Source of the DNA: a virus
Virus record (IMG/VR): IMGVR_UViG_3300028925_007440
Location: 1 to 36,479 of that record
Length of the DNA stretch: 36,479 nucleotides
Strand: one strand, 5' to 3'
This document shows, piece by piece, positions 6,324 to 13,651 of this stretch (positions are counted from its first letter, which is position 1; every line of letters starts with the position of its first letter). The notes beneath the pieces are model-generated. The model was not told the origin of the DNA and did no database searches. It was given only the letters and a program-made list of their open reading frames with translations. Both the position numbers and the translations under genes were made by a program.

Positions 6324-6710
6324 ATGGCAGGAAAAAGAACCTCTAAGCTCCAATTTATAAGTGCTATACAAAAACACAAGGGTATGGTGGTAGATGTCTG
6401 TAAAGAGCTACAAATATCTCCACAGGCTTTCTACAAAAGAATTAGAACCAACCCAGAGCTTAAAGAAGAGTTTGAACAATCAAGAGACACAATGATTGAC
6501 TTTTGTGAAAGCAAACTAAAACAACTAATTGAGGAAGGTCATTTCCCTAGCATACAATTTTATCTTCAATGTATCGGTAAAAATCGTGGTTGGGTAACCA
6601 AACAAGAACACCATACAACAACAGAAACAAAAAATTATGTTGTGGCAATACCTCAAGAATCTATGATTGAGGAAGAAGATATTGAAGAAATCGAAACAAC
6701 CTTTAACTAA
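6324..6710 (+). CDS. terS: Terminase small subunit
   Basis: 128 residues. The N-terminus is a helix-turn-helix (FISAIQKHKGMVVDVCKELQISPQAFYKRIRTNPELKEEF) like those of phage small terminases that read the packaging site, followed by a helix (SRDTMIDFCESKLKQLIEEGHFPSIQFYLQCIGKNRGW) typical of this family's oligomerisation segment. It directly precedes the large subunit. The start ATG has no SD and sits 6 bases after a good -10 box. The ring it forms would bind phage DNA and feed it to TerL. Confidence 0.82.
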   Translation: MAGKRTSKLQFISAIQKHKGMVVDVCKELQISPQAFYKRIRTNPELKEEFEQSRDTMIDFCESKLKQLIEEGHFPSIQFYLQCIGKNRGWVTKQEHHTTTETKNYVVAIPQESMIEEEDIEEIETTFN

Positions 6711-8052
6711 TGATGTAATTTGGCAACCCCATCCAAGACAATCAGAATTTTTATCTACAACTGTAGATGAGTGTTTGTTTGGTGGAGCAAATGGCGGGGG
6801 CAAGTCTGACGCTATTATGGTTTTACCTTTAAGATGGATTTATCATGCTGAGTTCCGTGCTGTTATCTTTCGTAGAAACACAAAATCACTTAGAAGAATC
6901 ATTGACCGAACAATGCAAATTTATAAAAAAGTAGAGCCACAAGTTCATTGGAGTGAACAAAAGCTAACATACACTTTTCCATCAGGAGCAAAAATATATC
7001 TTTTTCACATGGAGCATGAAAACAATAAATATGATTGGGAAGGTATTCAACTTAACTTAGTTTGCTTTGATGAAATTACTTCTTTTACTGAAGAACAATA
7101 TATGTATTTGTTTTCTAGGATTCGCTCTACTTGTCCAGAGCTACCTAAATACATGAGAGCAACAGGCACTCCAAGTGGGGACAATATTGGTTGGGTTAAA
7201 AAACATTTTATTGATGTTTGTAAACCAAACAAAATCTATAGAGATGGAAGAACAAAACTAACTCGACAATATATACCAGCAACAGTAGACGACAATCCCT
7301 CATTAAAAAATACCGACCCTAACTATGAAAACAGACTAAGAGCCGTTGGAGACGAAAAAACTTATCGCAGACTTAGGTTTGGGGATTGGACAATAGTAGA
7401 AGGGAGTGCTTTTGAAGAACTAGATGAGTCAGTTCACAAAATAAAAGATTTTGAATTACGAAATGATGACATAGTTATTAGAAGTATGGACTGGGGGTTT
7501 GCAAAGCCTTTTGCAGTTTTGTGGGCAGTACAAAGAGAAGAAGCAATAATAGTTTTTAAAGAATTTTATGGGGCTACAGGCAGAAAATTAGACGAGGGCT
7601 TAAGGATGTCTGCTGAAGATGTAGCAAAACAAATTGTTGATTTAGAAAAACCATTTCCTTGTGGAGTTGCACTAAGTTATTGCGACCCTGCTTGTTGGAG
7701 TAAAATAAATCAAGTTGAAAGTATTGCGGATATATTTATGAACAATAGTGTGTTCTTTTTACGAGCAAAAAATGACAGAATTATGGGTAAACAACAAATA
7801 CATTTAAGATTAAAAATAAATGAACACAGAGAAGCGAAGTTGTATATTCATGAAAGTTGTCATTACCTTTGGCAAGAGTTACAAAACATACAACTCGACC
7901 CAAGACGTTCAGGCGAAGATGTTAAAACACAAAAGTGCGACCACGCTTATGACGCTTTAAGGTACGGCTTAATGGGTAGCCCAGTTGGTAGCGATGGCAA
8001 TAGTGATGTTTACTTGGGTGGCACTAGAGAAACATCTCAACAAGAATTTTAA
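6682..8052 (+). CDS. terL: Terminase large subunit
   Basis: About 456 residues. ATPase motifs: HPRQSEF adenine-binding region, Walker A GGANGGGKSD, Walker B LVCFDEIT and a coupling region at RATGTPSG. Nuclease motifs: SMDWGFAKPFAVLW (first Asp), SYCDPACW and CDHAYDALRYG near the end. This is the complete packaging motor ATPase and headful/site nuclease. TTG at 6682 is chosen because GAGGAAG lies in place as SD; an in-frame TTG at 6667 is the alternative. It overlaps terS. It is separated from the portal by 7 kb of accessory genes, which is unusual. Confidence 0.93.
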   Translation: MKKSKQPLTNDVIWQPHPRQSEFLSTTVDECLFGGANGGGKSDAIMVLPLRWIYHAEFRAVIFRRNTKSLRRIIDRTMQIYKKVEPQVHWSEQKLTYTFPSGAKIYLFHMEHENNKYDWEGIQLNLVCFDEITSFTEEQYMYLFSRIRSTCPELPKYMRATGTPSGDNIGWVKKHFIDVCKPNKIYRDGRTKLTRQYIPATVDDNPSLKNTDPNYENRLRAVGDEKTYRRLRFGDWTIVEGSAFEELDESVHKIKDFELRNDDIVIRSMDWGFAKPFAVLWAVQREEAIIVFKEFYGATGRKLDEGLRMSAEDVAKQIVDLEKPFPCGVALSYCDPACWSKINQVESIADIFMNNSVFFLRAKNDRIMGKQQIHLRLKINEHREAKLYIHESCHYLWQELQNIQLDPRRSGEDVKTQKCDHAYDALRYGLMGSPVGSDGNSDVYLGGTRETSQQEF

Positions 8053-8063
8053 GCAATAGTAGT

Positions 8064-8091
8064 TTGACAATAGGTATTAGTCGTGTATCAT
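8064..8091 (+). promoter_or_regulatory. Promoter, TTGACA-N16-TATCAT
   Basis: TTGACA (8064-8069), 16-base spacer, TATCAT (8086-8091) preceded by GTG. Its sequence from TTGACAATAG onward closely resembles the early promoter at 3521. The next ATG is 10 bases after the -10, and no SD is present. Confidence 0.65.
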
Positions 8092-8100
8092 ATACTAATT

Positions 8101-8430
8101 ATGAGAAACAATATTATATCAAAGAAAAAAAAAGCAATAGAGGATTTTAAGAAAAAAACGCTCCAGTACACAGAGTTAGCTAAAGCCTTGATTGAAACAA
8201 TAGAAGGTGCAGACTTTGAAGACATACTGCTACCAGCAATACAGGAAACGGCAGTTCGTTTTGATAGCCTAAAAGGCGAAGAAGAAGAAGCCAAATTAAT
8301 AAACAGCATTAGTGCTGACTTTATACTTATAGGACTGCTTACTAAATGTTTTTCTTATTACAACACACGAGACAAAAGAGAAAATATATTGAAAGAATTT
8401 AAAGAATTAGAAGACAGACTATTGAATTAA
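8101..8430 (+). CDS. Hypothetical helical protein
   Basis: 109 residues from ATG 8101 (starts MRNNIISKKKKAIEDFKKK); an in-frame GTG at 8083 lies inside the promoter and is rejected. The protein is charged and predicted mostly helical. No family recognised. It lacks an SD and follows the -10 box by 9 bases, suggesting leaderless translation. A structured RNA begins 9 bases after its stop. Confidence 0.6.
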   Translation: MRNNIISKKKKAIEDFKKKTLQYTELAKALIETIEGADFEDILLPAIQETAVRFDSLKGEEEEAKLINSISADFILIGLLTKCFSYYNTRDKRENILKEFKELEDRLLN

Positions 8431-8439
8431 ACACGATAT

Positions 8440-8508
8440 GACCCCTGAAGGAGAGACACTCCTTGACCAAGAAAACGTCTCACTCATAATGCCTTTGGGG
8501 GTCTCCTT
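8440..8508 (+). ncRNA. Nested hairpin RNA, terminator or switch candidate
   Basis: Outer stem: GACCCCTGAAGG (8440-8451) pairs along all 12 positions with CCTTTGGGGGTC (8492-8503), using two G-U pairs. Inside it GAGAC (8453-8457) pairs with GTCTC (8477-8481), and CTT-GACC-AAG (8462-8471) closes the tip. A second GTCTCC at 8501-8506 could compete for the GGAGAGAC strand, giving an alternative fold. No classical U-tract follows. It could end the upstream transcript or be a small structured RNA. Confidence 0.5.
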
Positions 8509-8522
8509 TCCAAACAACTTAT

Positions 8523-8550
8523 TTGACATCTACTTTACTTTGTGTATACT
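8523..8550 (+). promoter_or_regulatory. Promoter, TTGACA-N16-TATACT
   Basis: TTGACA (8523-8528), 16 bases, TATACT (8545-8550) preceded by TGTG. It is one of the strongest matches in the window and drives the accessory operon from 8605. Confidence 0.7.
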
Positions 8551-8604
8551 GTTCTATATATTATGGTTAATATATTTTTAAACCATAAAAAAAAGGAGAG
8601 CAAT

Positions 8605-8862
8605 ATGAGCCACAGAATTAATGACGAATGGTTAGAAACATTTTATGAAAATCTTGAAGCAAGATGTTTTGAGCTTAATGGCAAAAGGCAAGATGGAAAA
8701 TATCAGTCAAGCAACTTGGTAGACTTTCTTGAAAGCCACGAACAAATTGCTGTATCAGATTTGATGTGCGATGAACTTACACCACAACAAGCGGTTACAG
8801 AAACAATATCCAAATTTGAATCATGGATAGACGAAGAACAAAATGCAGGGGAGATAATATGA
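8605..8862 (+). CDS. Hypothetical accessory protein
   Basis: 85 residues (starts MSHRINDEWLETFYENLEAR). The ATG at 8605 is chosen over a longer frame because AAAGGAGAG (8592-8600) precedes it and the longer frame would run into the promoter. An acidic helical protein of no known family. The stop overlaps the next start (ATGA). Confidence 0.6.
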   Translation: MSHRINDEWLETFYENLEARCFELNGKRQDGKYQSSNLVDFLESHEQIAVSDLMCDELTPQQAVTETISKFESWIDEEQNAGEII

Positions 8863-9242
8863 AAGAGAATATGAAAGTTTCTGTGTTTGGAACTAAGGGA
8901 GACAATATGATAACAACAGATAAAATGTTGAACGAAATGTTAGTCAGCAAAGTTGACTACAAAGATTTAAAGAAAGAAGATGTTTTAAGAACTACGCAAC
9001 TTGGCGAACCAGTTACATCAATCTTGATGGAATCTGTAAAACAAGGACGAGGATTGAAACCAACAATATTGGTTAACACCAAAGGAAGCGAAGTTGGTAT
9101 GTTTGACGAAATCGGTTCTGTCTTTGCAGATGATGTATCTCAGGTTAAGAAAGATGGGGAGTGGCTTGAAGTAATTAACAAACCGCAGACAGGCAAAAGA
9201 GTTCAAGATAAGTTTTTTGCAGGAGAGGAAATAGATGAGTAG
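8859..9242 (+). CDS. Hypothetical accessory protein
   Basis: 127 residues from ATG 8859, with CAGGGGAGA as SD and an ATGA overlap with the preceding gene. The C-terminal half is strand-rich and acidic. Bases 9176-9198, encoding NKPQTGK, recur identically at 10599-10621 in another gene. Not recognised. Confidence 0.58.
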   Translation: MKENMKVSVFGTKGDNMITTDKMLNEMLVSKVDYKDLKKEDVLRTTQLGEPVTSILMESVKQGRGLKPTILVNTKGSEVGMFDEIGSVFADDVSQVKKDGEWLEVINKPQTGKRVQDKFFAGEEIDE

Positions 9243-9495
9243 AAAATATACGAAACATGGATTAGATTTTATGAACTGCGATGAATCAGAATTTCAAAAA
9301 AGGTTAGATTTTTTAGAAGACTTTTTAACTGAGCTTGGCAGATTAGTCGATGGAGACTCAGGAGCTTTCCAACGAACTATGCAGGGTTGGACTCCAACTG
9401 ATGTCTACGAAAAAGGAACAAAAGAAAAAAAACTACCTGAGCAATTAGCTGAGGAACTTTATAAAGAGAGAGGTGTAACAAATGCAAGACATTAA
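9235..9495 (+). CDS. Hypothetical accessory protein
   Basis: An 86-residue protein (starts MSRKYTKHGLDFMNCDES), predicted helical, not recognised. GGAGAGG precedes the ATG; it overlaps both neighbours, so it belongs to the 8.6-10.3 kb operon. Confidence 0.6.
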   Translation: MSRKYTKHGLDFMNCDESEFQKRLDFLEDFLTELGRLVDGDSGAFQRTMQGWTPTDVYEKGTKEKKLPEQLAEELYKERGVTNARH

Positions 9496-9865
9496 CAAAG
9501 ACGACAAAAAGATAGAAGCTTTTTTTATTGACAAACGAAAAGAGTATTCTAAAAAATACTACGAAAAAAACAAAGAGCTTATCCTTGCTAAGAACAAAGA
9601 GTGGAGAGAAGCAAATCCACAACGAGAGAAATCTAGGAAAGCTGATTGGTATGTTCAAAACAAAAACCATGTTGCCGAAACACAAAAAAACTACATGGAT
9701 AAAGTTGGCAATGAATTGAGAAGAGAAAAATATAACAATTTAAAAACTACAGACCCAACAACATATCAAAAAAAACTTGCTTATCAAAAAGAATGGAGAG
9801 ACGCAAACAAACAAAAAGTGGTGGAGTATAGAAACAAGCACCAGAGAAAGGTAACCAATGAATAA
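9482..9865 (+). CDS. Lys/Glu-rich repeat protein
   Basis: 127 residues with several copies of a YY/YxxKNK..W(R/Y)xxN-type module, for example KKYYEKNKELILAKNKEWRE and YQKEWRDANKQKVVEYRNK. Such modules occur upstream of HNH domains in some phage and algal-virus proteins, but no HNH is present here. The modules may bind nucleic acid. GAGAGG lies upstream of the ATG. Confidence 0.58.
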   Translation: MQDINKDDKKIEAFFIDKRKEYSKKYYEKNKELILAKNKEWREANPQREKSRKADWYVQNKNHVAETQKNYMDKVGNELRREKYNNLKTTDPTTYQKKLAYQKEWRDANKQKVVEYRNKHQRKVTNE

Positions 9866-10322
9866 AAAGATTGTACTTTTAGAAAACAATGTTCCGTTAG
9901 ATTTCCGATATCGTGTTACACAAAACATTGTAGACCAAATGAGGTTTCTAAGAATGTTAGAATATAGTTTGCAAAAAATAGTTGACTTCATTTATGACAC
10001 TAGAGGTCTAAAGATATGTACAACAACTGTTAGCTATTGGACAAACGAAACTCGTAGGAAAAAACAATTGGTTAACAATCTTAAACAAAAAAAGAAACTT
10101 CGTGCCTTAGAAACTGCTGTTGAAAAGAAAGCTAGAATAAAAAAACAATCTAAGTACAGACTATTGAATTGGAAAAGAGACCCTAGACTAAGACTGAAGC
10201 ACGACATACAATCAGCTAAGGATGAAAAACGAAGTGCAAGAAGAACTGTACAAGGGTTAGATATAAAAAAAGCAAACGCACTAAAGCTCTTGTTACATAC
10301 ACCCAATCGAAAGGTTGTGTAA
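9858..10322 (+). CDS. Putative HTH DNA-binding protein
   Basis: 154 residues. The segment QMRFLRMLEYSLQKIVDF followed by KICTTTVSYWTNETRRKKQ looks like a homeodomain/resolvase-type helix-turn-helix with recognition helix around TTTVSYWT. The rest is very basic (KKKLRALETAVEKKARIKK). This suggests a DNA-binding regulator. It ends the operon that starts at 8605; a new promoter follows 9 bases later. Confidence 0.6.
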   Translation: MNKKIVLLENNVPLDFRYRVTQNIVDQMRFLRMLEYSLQKIVDFIYDTRGLKICTTTVSYWTNETRRKKQLVNNLKQKKKLRALETAVEKKARIKKQSKYRLLNWKRDPRLRLKHDIQSAKDEKRSARRTVQGLDIKKANALKLLLHTPNRKVV

Positions 10323-10330
10323 ATAGTCTA

Positions 10331-10358
10331 TTGACATTGACTGTACTTCAGGTATTCT
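10331..10358 (+). promoter_or_regulatory. Promoter, TTGACA-N16-TATTCT
   Basis: TTGACA (10331-10336) and TATTCT (10353-10358), spacer 16. It is followed by about 200 bases of structured leader before the next gene at 10568. Confidence 0.65.
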
Positions 10359-10364
10359 TACCTA

Positions 10365-10567
10365 TGAACTTACAGAATAAACCAAGTGGTAGAGAGCGAT
10401 TCTCAAAGGACTCAAGCGAGACATAAACCCCACTTCGCTACAGCAGAGACAGAGATGTCTTGTAAGACTAAGCCTAGCAGGGAATGTCGAATTCCAGTAT
10501 GCGTAACAAGATGTAAGTAATATAGAAAAATAAGTATGCCGACATATCGGCAGGGAGAACAAAAATT
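10365..10567 (+). ncRNA. Multi-hairpin leader or small RNA
   Basis: Between promoter and gene lie several local stems: AAGTGG/CCACTT (10384-10389 with 10430-10435) enclosing GAGA-GCGAT-TCTC (10392-10404) and CTC-AAGC-GAG (10411-10420); AGACA-GAGA-TGTCT (10447-10460, GNRA loop); GGAAT-GTCGA-ATTCC (10481-10495); and GCCGA-CATA-TCGGC (10538-10551). The last ends beside the SD AGGGAG (10552-10557). A 20-codon frame from 10363 has no SD. It could be a regulatory leader or an independent small RNA. Confidence 0.5.
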
Positions 10568-10656
10568 ATGATTGAAACATTTAATAAGAACGCAGAGATA
10601 ACAAACCGCAGACAGGCAAAAATTATGATTGAAACATTTAATAAGAACGCAGAGAT
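10561..10656 (+). repeat. Direct repeat pair flanking a copied 23-mer
   Basis: Bases 10561-10599 and 10618-10656 are identical 39-mers, 57 bases apart, so the start of the gene at 10568 is duplicated in frame. Most of the spacer belongs to a 23-mer (10599-10621) identical to 9176-9198. Confidence 0.85.
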
Positions 10657-10918
10657 TTTACGACACGCAAATTTTAACATGGACAAACAAGACTTTGTAA
10701 AGTTTGTCTTGAATAGGTGGAGAGATACTCAAGATAACTTTGACTGCTACACCGATGAGAAGTTTTCAAGGTTTCAAGAAAACACTTTGATGTGGCTAGG
10801 CACTCTTTCAGGCAAAGCCTATTGGGAAACATTACAAGGCTTGTTAGATTGGTACACCATAAACTATAAAGATATAGATGAAAGGTGTCGAGCTAACGAA
10901 GCAAGGAGAAAAATATGA
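10568..10918 (+). CDS. Hypothetical protein with duplicated N-terminus
   Basis: 116 residues. MIETFNKNAEI occurs twice, 19 codons apart, because of the DNA duplication. Only the first ATG has an SD (AGGGAG), so it is the likely start; the second ATG at 10625 is the ancestral-looking one. The rest (DFVKFVLNRWRDTQDNFDCY, WETLQGLLDWYTINYKDID) is an aromatic-rich helical protein of no known family. It overlaps the next gene by 4 bases. Confidence 0.62.
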   Translation: MIETFNKNAEITNRRQAKIMIETFNKNAEILRHANFNMDKQDFVKFVLNRWRDTQDNFDCYTDEKFSRFQENTLMWLGTLSGKAYWETLQGLLDWYTINYKDIDERCRANEARRKI

Positions 10919-11235
10919 GCAATATAGAATATAGCGGATGGACTAACTGGGAAACTTGGAATTGTAAACTATGGTTAGATAATGACTTTAGACTTTATCA
11001 TGAGGTGCAAGATATATGTAAGATGGGTTTAGAAAACGAGAAGTCGGCTTATGACGTTGGAGAATATATCCACCACCTATTGCTTGACTTGCTATATGAC
11101 AGAGAACAAAAGCTCTGGGGATTTTTTGAAGATTCAGTCAACCATAGTATGCGAGTTGTCAACTGGACAGAGATAGCTCAACACATCATGGATGATACAG
11201 AAGAAGAAATGAAAGCAGGGGGGGAATCAAAATGA
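10915..11235 (+). CDS. NWETW family phage protein (DUF7249-like)
   Basis: 106 residues beginning SNIEYSGWTNWETWNCKLWLDND. The GWTNWETWN...LWLDND signature is shared by a widespread family of small phage and plasmid proteins of unknown function. Overlaps both neighbours; AAGGAG upstream. Confidence 0.68.
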   Translation: MSNIEYSGWTNWETWNCKLWLDNDFRLYHEVQDICKMGLENEKSAYDVGEYIHHLLLDLLYDREQKLWGFFEDSVNHSMRVVNWTEIAQHIMDDTEEEMKAGGESK

Positions 11236-11702
11236 TGAGTGAATGGAAAACACTTTTAAAAATAGCAGGGGAGTTACAAGGAAGCAATAATCATATTTGT
11301 ACTTGTGATGGAAGCAACACGGCAATCAGAAGATGGGTTGAAGCTTTTGAGTTTGCTAACGACATGGAATCTTTTAACTTCTATGATTATAGTAGAACAT
11401 CAACTGACTATAGAGGGTACGAAGATGAGCTTGGTAGAGAAACACTCGATGAAGACAAGTTTGAATGTGCGATACAAAAAGCTTTTGGTCATAGCCTTTA
11501 TCTTAACCAAGAAATTTGGAATGATTGGACACCCCCTAGTATTATCGGAGATATTATCTGGGATGCTTCACAACAATGGGAAGAAGATACTTTTACAAAA
11601 GAAGAGTACAAGGAAATTAAGAAAGCACTTGGCGACTTCTTTCATGCAGAAGTATTAAAGTTAGAAGACAAAGCTTTAGAAGAGCAATACGACAAAATTT
11701 AA
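11232..11702 (+). CDS. Hypothetical accessory protein
   Basis: 156 acidic, Trp-rich residues (for example EIWNDWTPPSIIGDIIWDASQQW). ATG codons at 11232 and 11235, with GGGGGGA upstream. No family recognised. Same operon as the preceding NWETW protein. Confidence 0.6.
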   Translation: MMSEWKTLLKIAGELQGSNNHICTCDGSNTAIRRWVEAFEFANDMESFNFYDYSRTSTDYRGYEDELGRETLDEDKFECAIQKAFGHSLYLNQEIWNDWTPPSIIGDIIWDASQQWEEDTFTKEEYKEIKKALGDFFHAEVLKLEDKALEEQYDKI

Positions 11703-11717
11703 ACTAAGGGAGAGATT

Positions 11718-11921
11718 ATGAATAAATTAGAACAAACGATTAGTTTTCTATCCAACATGGATAGAGTTTTTTATAAAGATTTTTTAAGCTCAATATGGCA
11801 CAGGTCTGACAAATCAACTTTAGATATGAAACGTGATGAAGTTAAGCAGTTACGCAATGTCATTAGTTTATTAGAAATGGAAAGGGAAACATTCCAAGAG
11901 GGGGACTATGAAAATGAGTAA
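11718..11921 (+). CDS. Hypothetical small helical protein
   Basis: 67 residues (starts MNKLEQTISFLSNMDRVFYK), with AAGGGAGA as SD. No family recognised; overlaps the following gene. Confidence 0.58.
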   Translation: MNKLEQTISFLSNMDRVFYKDFLSSIWHRSDKSTLDMKRDEVKQLRNVISLLEMERETFQEGDYENE

Positions 11922-12282
11922 GGAAATAGAATTGAAACAAGACCACGACCAAGTATGCGTTTGGTTGGCTACTGTAATCCAGAACGCAAAAGACCCAATG
12001 TCGGTAGAAGACTTTGAGGACTATATGCTTGTTGAACTTGATTACAGAGTTCAATATATGTTCGAGTATAAAACATTGCCAGACAATAGTGGCGAAGGCG
12101 GTAGGAACGATGTGGTGTTTGCCCTACATAACGATGACGTAAATAGAATGATGGGAGACAGGCTTATAAGGTTTGGCGGAGACATCAAGTGGTATAACGA
12201 CTACAAAAATAACTATGGAAAACAGATACCTAGCAAGTATCGTTTCATCCAACATGATGGATTCAATTACAGCTTTGGGTAA
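11914..12282 (+). CDS. Hypothetical phage protein
   Basis: 122 residues from ATG 11914, preferred over ATG 11908 because the SD GAGGGGGA then has normal spacing. The C-terminal region (DVVFALHNDDVNRMMGDRLIRFGGDIKWYNDYKNNYG) resembles small conserved phage proteins of unknown role. Last gene of the plus-strand accessory block; a stem-loop follows its stop by 6 bases. Confidence 0.6.
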   Translation: MSKEIELKQDHDQVCVWLATVIQNAKDPMSVEDFEDYMLVELDYRVQYMFEYKTLPDNSGEGGRNDVVFALHNDDVNRMMGDRLIRFGGDIKWYNDYKNNYGKQIPSKYRFIQHDGFNYSFG

Positions 12283-12288
12283 ATCAAG

Positions 12289-12310
12289 AGGGGTTAAAAT
12301 AACGACCCCT
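12289..12310 (+). terminator. Stem-loop after the plus-strand block
   Basis: AGGGGT (12289-12294) pairs perfectly with ACCCCT (12305-12310) around a 10-base A-rich loop, just after the last plus-strand accessory gene. There is no U-tract, so it may be a weak terminator or an mRNA 3' stabiliser. Confidence 0.4.
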
Positions 12311-12616
12311 TAAACCCACAGTAGAAATCGCCCCAATATGGGAATCACACCAATAAGAGTACACTTGTTCATATAGAGAGAGATGTACTTCTTAATCTAT
12401 CTTAAATGAGCTAAGAAGAGTGATATAAGGATAGTTAGTATACTAAGAGAGTATGTAGTCATTCTAATGATAACAGTAACTTAGCTATCTTTTAGTTTAG
12501 TAAGTTTATGCAGTATATATATTTTGCACTTCTTTCTTTGAGAGAAAGCGAGAAAAAGAAGCATTACTTTGGTTAGTTTAGGTTATATAAACTAGAACCT
12601 GTCAGTTCAAACCAAA

Positions 12617-12744
12617 CAATAGTAGCGTAAGGTTAATTAAAAAAAAGACTTGACAAATTATTGCTTGACTTTTAAAAAAAGAAAATAAAAAAGCAATAGT
12701 GGCGTAGAGACAATAGCTGCGTAGAAGCAATAGTAGCGTAGAGC
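12617..12744. repeat. 17-bp tandem repeats (CAATAG-type)
   Basis: Three 17-bp units start at 12694, 12711 and 12728 (CAATAGTGGCGTAGAGA and two variants). A fourth partial copy (CAATAGTAGCGTA) lies at 12617. They sit in non-coding DNA, so protein coding cannot explain the periodicity; they look like protein-binding iterons. Confidence 0.6.
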
Positions 12745-12814
12745 AACCTAGCAAATAGAAAAACAGAAAGCGGATTCGAATTGTGGACATCATGGAGTTA
12801 TGGACTCGGTTTAT

Positions 12815-12842
12815 CCAGATTAAAATTAAAATAAAAATCTGG
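12815..12842. other. Hairpin with A-rich loop
   Basis: CCAGATT (12815-12821) pairs with AATCTGG (12836-12842) across a 14-base A/T loop; flanking TTTA and GTAAA could lengthen the stem with wobble pairs. Confidence 0.4.
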
Positions 12843-12992
12843 GGTAAAGTTTAAAGTTAAAGATGTGATATCTTAAGAGTTAATCTAAGCCCTACCTAAG
12901 GCACGTTTAAAGGGGTACGATAAAAAACCCACTTGACCCGATGATCGATGTGGTAAGAGCTTATTTTATTCTATTCTATGGATGTTTTGAAA

Positions 12993-13010
12993 GGGGCTAG
13001 GATTAGCCCC
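12993..13010 (-). terminator. Strong hairpin, terminator of the minus-strand block
   Basis: GGGGCTA (12993-12999) and TAGCCCC (13004-13010) form a perfect 7-bp stem with a 4-base loop. Read on the minus strand it is followed by TTTC, and it lies 130 bases beyond the last minus-strand gene, so it probably terminates that operon. Confidence 0.45.
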
Positions 13011-13139
13011 CCTAATGGATACCCTAATTGAGAATTAATAGGGTGTTGAAAATTGTAAGGATTGCCAATAATACGATATTGACAAATACCCAATCAGTGG
13101 ACAAAGGTCTTTTTAAATCTACACGATTTTTAAAATCTC

Positions 13140-13316
13140 TCATTCGTCCCCCGTAATACTTAAAATCTCGTCTTCTAGGTTTTCCACTTCGTGTGGTTCA
13201 AGCCCAAAAATCTTAGCTAGTTCGTCAATGTTCGCTTCGCTGAGAGCGTCTAACTTTTTGACATCTACAGCAGCTTCAAATCCGAAATGGTCTTTGGTGT
13301 TGTACTTAATACCCAT
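13140..13316 (-). CDS. Small acidic hypothetical protein
   Basis: 58 residues (starts MGIKYNTKDHFGFEAAVDVK, then LSEANIDELAKIFGLEPHEVENLEDEIL). SD AAGGGAG 9 bases before the ATG. The short helical C-terminal part has an HTH-like look but is too short to assign. Last gene of the minus-strand operon. Confidence 0.58.
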   Translation of the reverse strand: MGIKYNTKDHFGFEAAVDVKKLDALSEANIDELAKIFGLEPHEVENLEDEILSITGDE

Positions 13317-13379
13317 AATTTTTTACTCCCTTAAAATGTGGGGCAGTTTTAAAAGGATACCCCAGCTTTTTAAAGTCTC

Positions 13380-13592
13380 TTAAATTCTACCAACCCGCCA
13401 CTCATCAAGAATTGTTTTCCTACTGAATGAAGCGTCTATGAATTTTTGCTTACTGAAATTTGAATTGTCAGACAAAAAGATATTAAATAATTCTTTGTAT
13501 AAATGAATTATTTGAGCGTCTGAATGACCTAAGTCATCCCTTTGCAATTCACGAACCAGATGAGCAAACTTAACATAATCTTTTCTAGTCAT
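13380..13592 (-). CDS. Small hypothetical protein
   Basis: 70 residues (starts MTRKDYVKFAHLVREL). Its arrangement resembles small phage proteins of unknown role that start with a Tyr/Phe-rich helix. SD AAGGGAG, the same sequence as the other genes in this operon. Confidence 0.58.
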   Translation of the reverse strand: MTRKDYVKFAHLVRELQRDDLGHSDAQIIHLYKELFNIFLSDNSNFSKQKFIDASFSRKTILDEWRVGRI

Positions 13593-13651
13593 AATAAACT
13601 CCCTTAGTTTTTAGATTAAGCAGTTTAAAGACTTGCTTAGGTCTGGCTTCT

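Larger units (their letters stand above)
12311..13139. other. Non-coding convergence region
   Basis: About 830 bases without a credible gene on either strand, lying where the plus-strand and minus-strand accessory blocks converge. It holds the 17-bp repeats, an A-rich-loop hairpin and a strong GGGGCTA hairpin listed separately, plus several AT-rich tracts. Candidate roles are termination, a second origin, a packaging or recombination site, or replaced accessory genes. Confidence 0.6.

Noticed and set aside
10363-10425. 20-codon ORF in the structured leader
   Set aside because: No SD, and it lies inside the hairpin region; not enough to call a gene.
10384-10495. tRNA or tmRNA in the leader at 10.4 kb
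   Set aside because: D-loop-like and T-loop-like pieces occur, but the T stem has a 5-base loop and there is no acceptor stem; treated as unclassified structured RNA.
12649-12680. Promoter at TTGACAAATTATTG
   Set aside because: TTGACA is present but no -10 at 16-18 bases and no gene downstream on that strand.
12771-12816. tRNA-like or tRNA-derived att site around GCGGATTCGAAT
   Set aside because: The T-loop-like sequence has no matching stem, no other arms of a cloverleaf pair, and there is no integrase in the window.
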